From Amorphochlora amoebiformis (taxonomy: Eukaryota; Cercozoa; Chlorarachniophyceae), in assembly GCA_054601695.1 (NCBI GenBank), contig BAAHQB010000381.1, positions 1 to 64,000 on the forward strand: a DNA stretch of 64,000 bases, written 5' to 3'. The notes under the pieces are model-generated. The model searched no databases. It saw only the letters and a list, made by a program, of their open reading frames with translations, and was not told where the DNA came from. Below, in pieces: positions 40,699-64,000 of this stretch (within the stretch, counting starts at the first letter, position 1; each line of letters opens with the position of its first letter). A program made the position numbers and the translations under genes.

Positions 40699-41533
40699 CT
40701 TGGCTTTCTTTCCGTCTCTCCTGACAAAAACTGAACTCTCATTGGTGGACCGGTTTTGGATTGCGAGCTGTAATCTAAGAACCTTCGTCGGGAGGTAATT
40801 GAACAAATTGTGTTTTCAAGATATTGATGGGAAGATAGGCGAGTGTCGGTCGGGCCTGACAGAATCGGCTCCTCAGGCGGAGATCAAGCGGCGTTGGAAG
40901 AACAGAAATCAGATATACAAAGATAGATATACGGATAATGAAAAAAAGGATACCTTAAGAAGCCTGTAAGGAGTGTTAAGAATTCGCGAATACAATGTGA
41001 ATATATGCTCTAAAATATGGCCCAAAGTTATGGTGTAAGTTAAGTAGGATTAGGCCATCATTAGGCGAAGCCGTGGTCCTCAGTATTACATTTTGGATGA
41101 ATATCCATCGACAATGATGGACTTTGGTACATATGGATCTGAGACGATACTGGTATATCCATTGGGAAGGGCAGCACGGAAAATCGGAAGCACTCCAAGT
41201 GCTGTGGCGTGCACACACTCGAGCTTCGACGCGGTGTCATATCTCTTGTCACTCGGGAGCTCAACGGGTCACGGTACGAATCAAAACGCCTTGCTGTGCG
41301 TGGATCTGTCATGTCGCATTTTTTTTCTTTTTTTCGGAAATTCGTGTGACAATTGCGAAATGTGGTTTTGGGAGAAATATTGGTTGTTTTCCAAAGTTTT
41401 GGGTCTTTTTTTGGGTTCATCAAGTGATTGTTCTGAAGGGAAAGAGAGAGTTTGGGGACTGCAGGGGGAGAGGAGAGAGGAGATAATTGTGTGGGTATAA
41501 AAAGGATGTAATACATCAACTTGGGTCAATACC

Positions 41534-41571
<38 letters not shown>

Positions 41572-41683
41572 CAATATCTATGAACACGTGTACATCTCAA
41601 AAAAAAGAATATTTCTAGATTAAATACACACAAATAAAAAAAGAGAATAAAATACATACACAATATACATTGATATTGAAGGT
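40699..41683. promoter_or_regulatory. Divergent promoter region of the membrane-protein gene and the 128-aa gene
   Basis: The two start codons face away from each other over about 1 kb. It is low in (TA)n, apart from 41530-41570, and has ordinary base composition. A possible small minus-strand gene (41311-41061) lies within it. Confidence 0.4.
41061..41311 (-). CDS. Possible single-exon 83-aa Ser/Arg/Pro protein
   Basis: An ATG at 41311 opens 83 codons to TAA, beginning M-T-D-P-R-T-A-R-R-F-D-S-Y-R-D and with D-M-T-P-R-R-S-S-S-V later. The opposite strand is also open over much of this stretch, so at most one frame is real. No splice partners, family or signal peptide were seen. It may be 5' untranslated DNA of the membrane-protein gene. 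Confidence 0.3.
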
Positions 41684-47217
<5,534 letters not shown>

Positions 47218-47429
47218 CACAGCGCTAGATCACACATCTCACGTTTTGCATGATGCTCGATACTGAATTCACCTAACCTAATCCCTAATCGGAGTGATTA
47301 TTCTGATATTAATCTAACATTTAATTGTAATGTCCTAACAGGTACAGGTTTGATGTCATATCCTGTGAAGTGTGACACAGCCCTAGATCACACATCTCAC
47401 GTTTTGCATGATGCAAAGGTGACATTGTT

Positions 47430-62931
<15,502 letters not shown>

Positions 62932-63268
62932 GATATAAACACGACAGCCAACGCGCGGTGAAGAATGCTTACCAAGCACGTGGACGCTTTGTTGGAAGTA
63001 ATTTATGTCATGTCACATTGTCCGTTATTGTACAGATATGTATGTGGATATATGTACATATCGATTAGATATGTGCATATCGATTAGATATGTATGTGTA
63101 TATATATGCATATCGATTAGATATGTATGTGGACATATGTTCTTTTTGATTAGATATGTATGTGCATATCGACATATGTGCACATCGATATAGATATGTA
63201 AATTTATGTTATTCCCTCAATAATTTGTCGGCTTCGCAAATCAATATTTCGCCTTGGGGTCGCGCAAA
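62932..63268. promoter_or_regulatory. Divergent promoter region of legumain and the small Tim gene
   Basis: Start codons face away from each other over 337 bp. 63035-63200 is a short minisatellite with the unit ATCGATTAGATATGTATGTG in four or five imperfect copies; the remaining DNA near each ATG is unique. No core promoter motif can be named with confidence. Confidence 0.45.
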
Positions 63269-63744
63269 ATGTCTTCTCCCGCACCTGAGGATGAGGCTTC
63301 CGACTTCATTCGCGGTGATTCTGAACATGATTTTTGACGCAACGCCCCCTGTGTAACGATTTTATGCATAAAATCAGCCTCCCGAGCCCAAAATCGCCTC
63401 CAAAACTTCATCTTCATGGAGCAGCAAAAGGTACATAGCCCACACGCTTTTGCGCGGCGCATTCTCGAAATGAAGAGAGATTTCAAACACCATTCGAGAC
63501 GACTCACTTTCCGGGGAAACCTCAGGAGGTGCTGATCGCTGCAGTCCGAAGGGTGACGGACAAGTGCTTCAAAATCTGCTACGTGCGTGAGAAATTTCCC
63601 CCGGCTGCAGCCGCTTTCGAACTGTGTTTCGAGTGATGTAATAGTGGCAGTGACATGTATGCGGCGGATGTTTATGGTTTTTCAGAATCCAAATACTAGG
63701 AGGACGGCGGAGAGTGATCAATGTATGGACTGGTGCTCGAATAG
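63269..63744 (+). CDS. Small Tim chaperone (Tim8/Tim13 type), incomplete at right edge
   Basis: Small Tim proteins ferry hydrophobic precursors across the mitochondrial intermembrane space. Exons: 63269-63314, 63378-63430, 63526-63582, 63686-63744, all phases consistent; the last ends in phase 2 at AG|GTGGGG, so at least one more exon is needed. The first helix has Q-N-R-L-Q-N-F-I-F-M-E-Q-Q-K. Exon 3 gives V-T-D-K-C-F-K-I-C and exon 4 gives D-Q-C-M-D-W-C: the twin CX3C signature, with 13 residues between the two motifs. A rival frame running straight on from exon 3 without the intron gives only one CX3C. There is no mitochondrial presequence, as expected for this family. Confidence 0.82.
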
Positions 63745-63779
63745 GTGGGGGTTTGATTGTCTTATTTGGTGTGCATATA

Positions 63780-63839
63780 GAATGTTTACATATCCATTTA
63801 TATAAATATATTCATATATGTATAAATATATAATATATG

Positions 63840-63895
<56 letters not shown>

Positions 63896-63926
63896 ACGTT
63901 CATTTATATTATTCATATATATATAC

Positions 63927-63998
<72 letters not shown>

Positions 63999-64000
63999 TT
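63780..64000. repeat. (TA)n at the right edge
   Basis: TA repeat with TACATA and AAATA interruptions. It is presumably the next intron of the small Tim gene. Confidence 0.8.

Noticed and set aside
47342-47418. Frame [12 protein letters not shown] over the second copy of exon 9
   Set aside because: It needs an upstream exon ending in phase 1, whereas exon 8 ends in phase 2; the other frame ends in a stop shared by both copies.

Overview
The window is nuclear DNA of an intron-rich eukaryote, most likely unicellular; I cannot name the species. There are no operons. Genes are cut into short exons (mostly 28-250 bp) with phase-consistent GT-AG borders. Very long (TA)n/(CA)n microsatellites sit in most introns and intergenic gaps, and there are many internal TTAGGG/CCCTAA (telomere-type) arrays. 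Almost every long reading frame made of alternating Tyr/Ile, Ser/Leu or Asn/Pro is microsatellite noise. The real genes were found by joining short exons by hand, checking acceptor AG, donor GT (or GC) and reading-frame phase at each junction.

Layout. 1-4222: fragments of + strand genes, including the last exons of a coiled-coil protein. 4223-7678: repeats and a CTAG-rich stretch. 13480-7679 (-): a 13-exon gene for a 566-residue RGG-box, Cys-rich protein. 13881-16717 (+): a 13-exon gene for a secreted Cys-containing protein; its last two exons are partly copied at 19094-19664. 31577-20258 (-): a 14-exon OTU1/YOD1-type deubiquitinase (309 aa) with UBX-like domain, OTU domain and C2H2 finger. 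31606-32195 (+): a possible 71-residue protein starting 28 bp from it. 40698-34470 (-): a 9-exon membrane protein (208 aa). 41684-47217 (+): a 9-exon 128-residue protein. 62931-51082 (-): a 19-exon legumain (asparaginyl endopeptidase, about 442 aa). 63269 to the right edge (+): a small Tim mitochondrial chaperone with twin CX3C motif.

The genes do not form one pathway. They are housekeeping functions (ER-linked ubiquitin removal, vacuolar/lysosomal proteolysis, mitochondrial import) plus lineage-specific proteins. Four neighbouring pairs are divergent and probably share promoters.

The most unusual signals are structural. (i) In at least five genes, pieces of an exon together with its own splice site are tandemly copied into the adjoining intron, 2-6 times, separated by (TA)n tracts. 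(ii) Several introns are filled almost wall to wall with telomeric repeat, and in some the splice acceptor is a mutated telomeric repeat unit. (iii) Exon fragments of the secreted-protein gene end exactly at (TA)n tracts. Together these suggest that microsatellite- and telomere-repeat-driven break repair remodels introns here.
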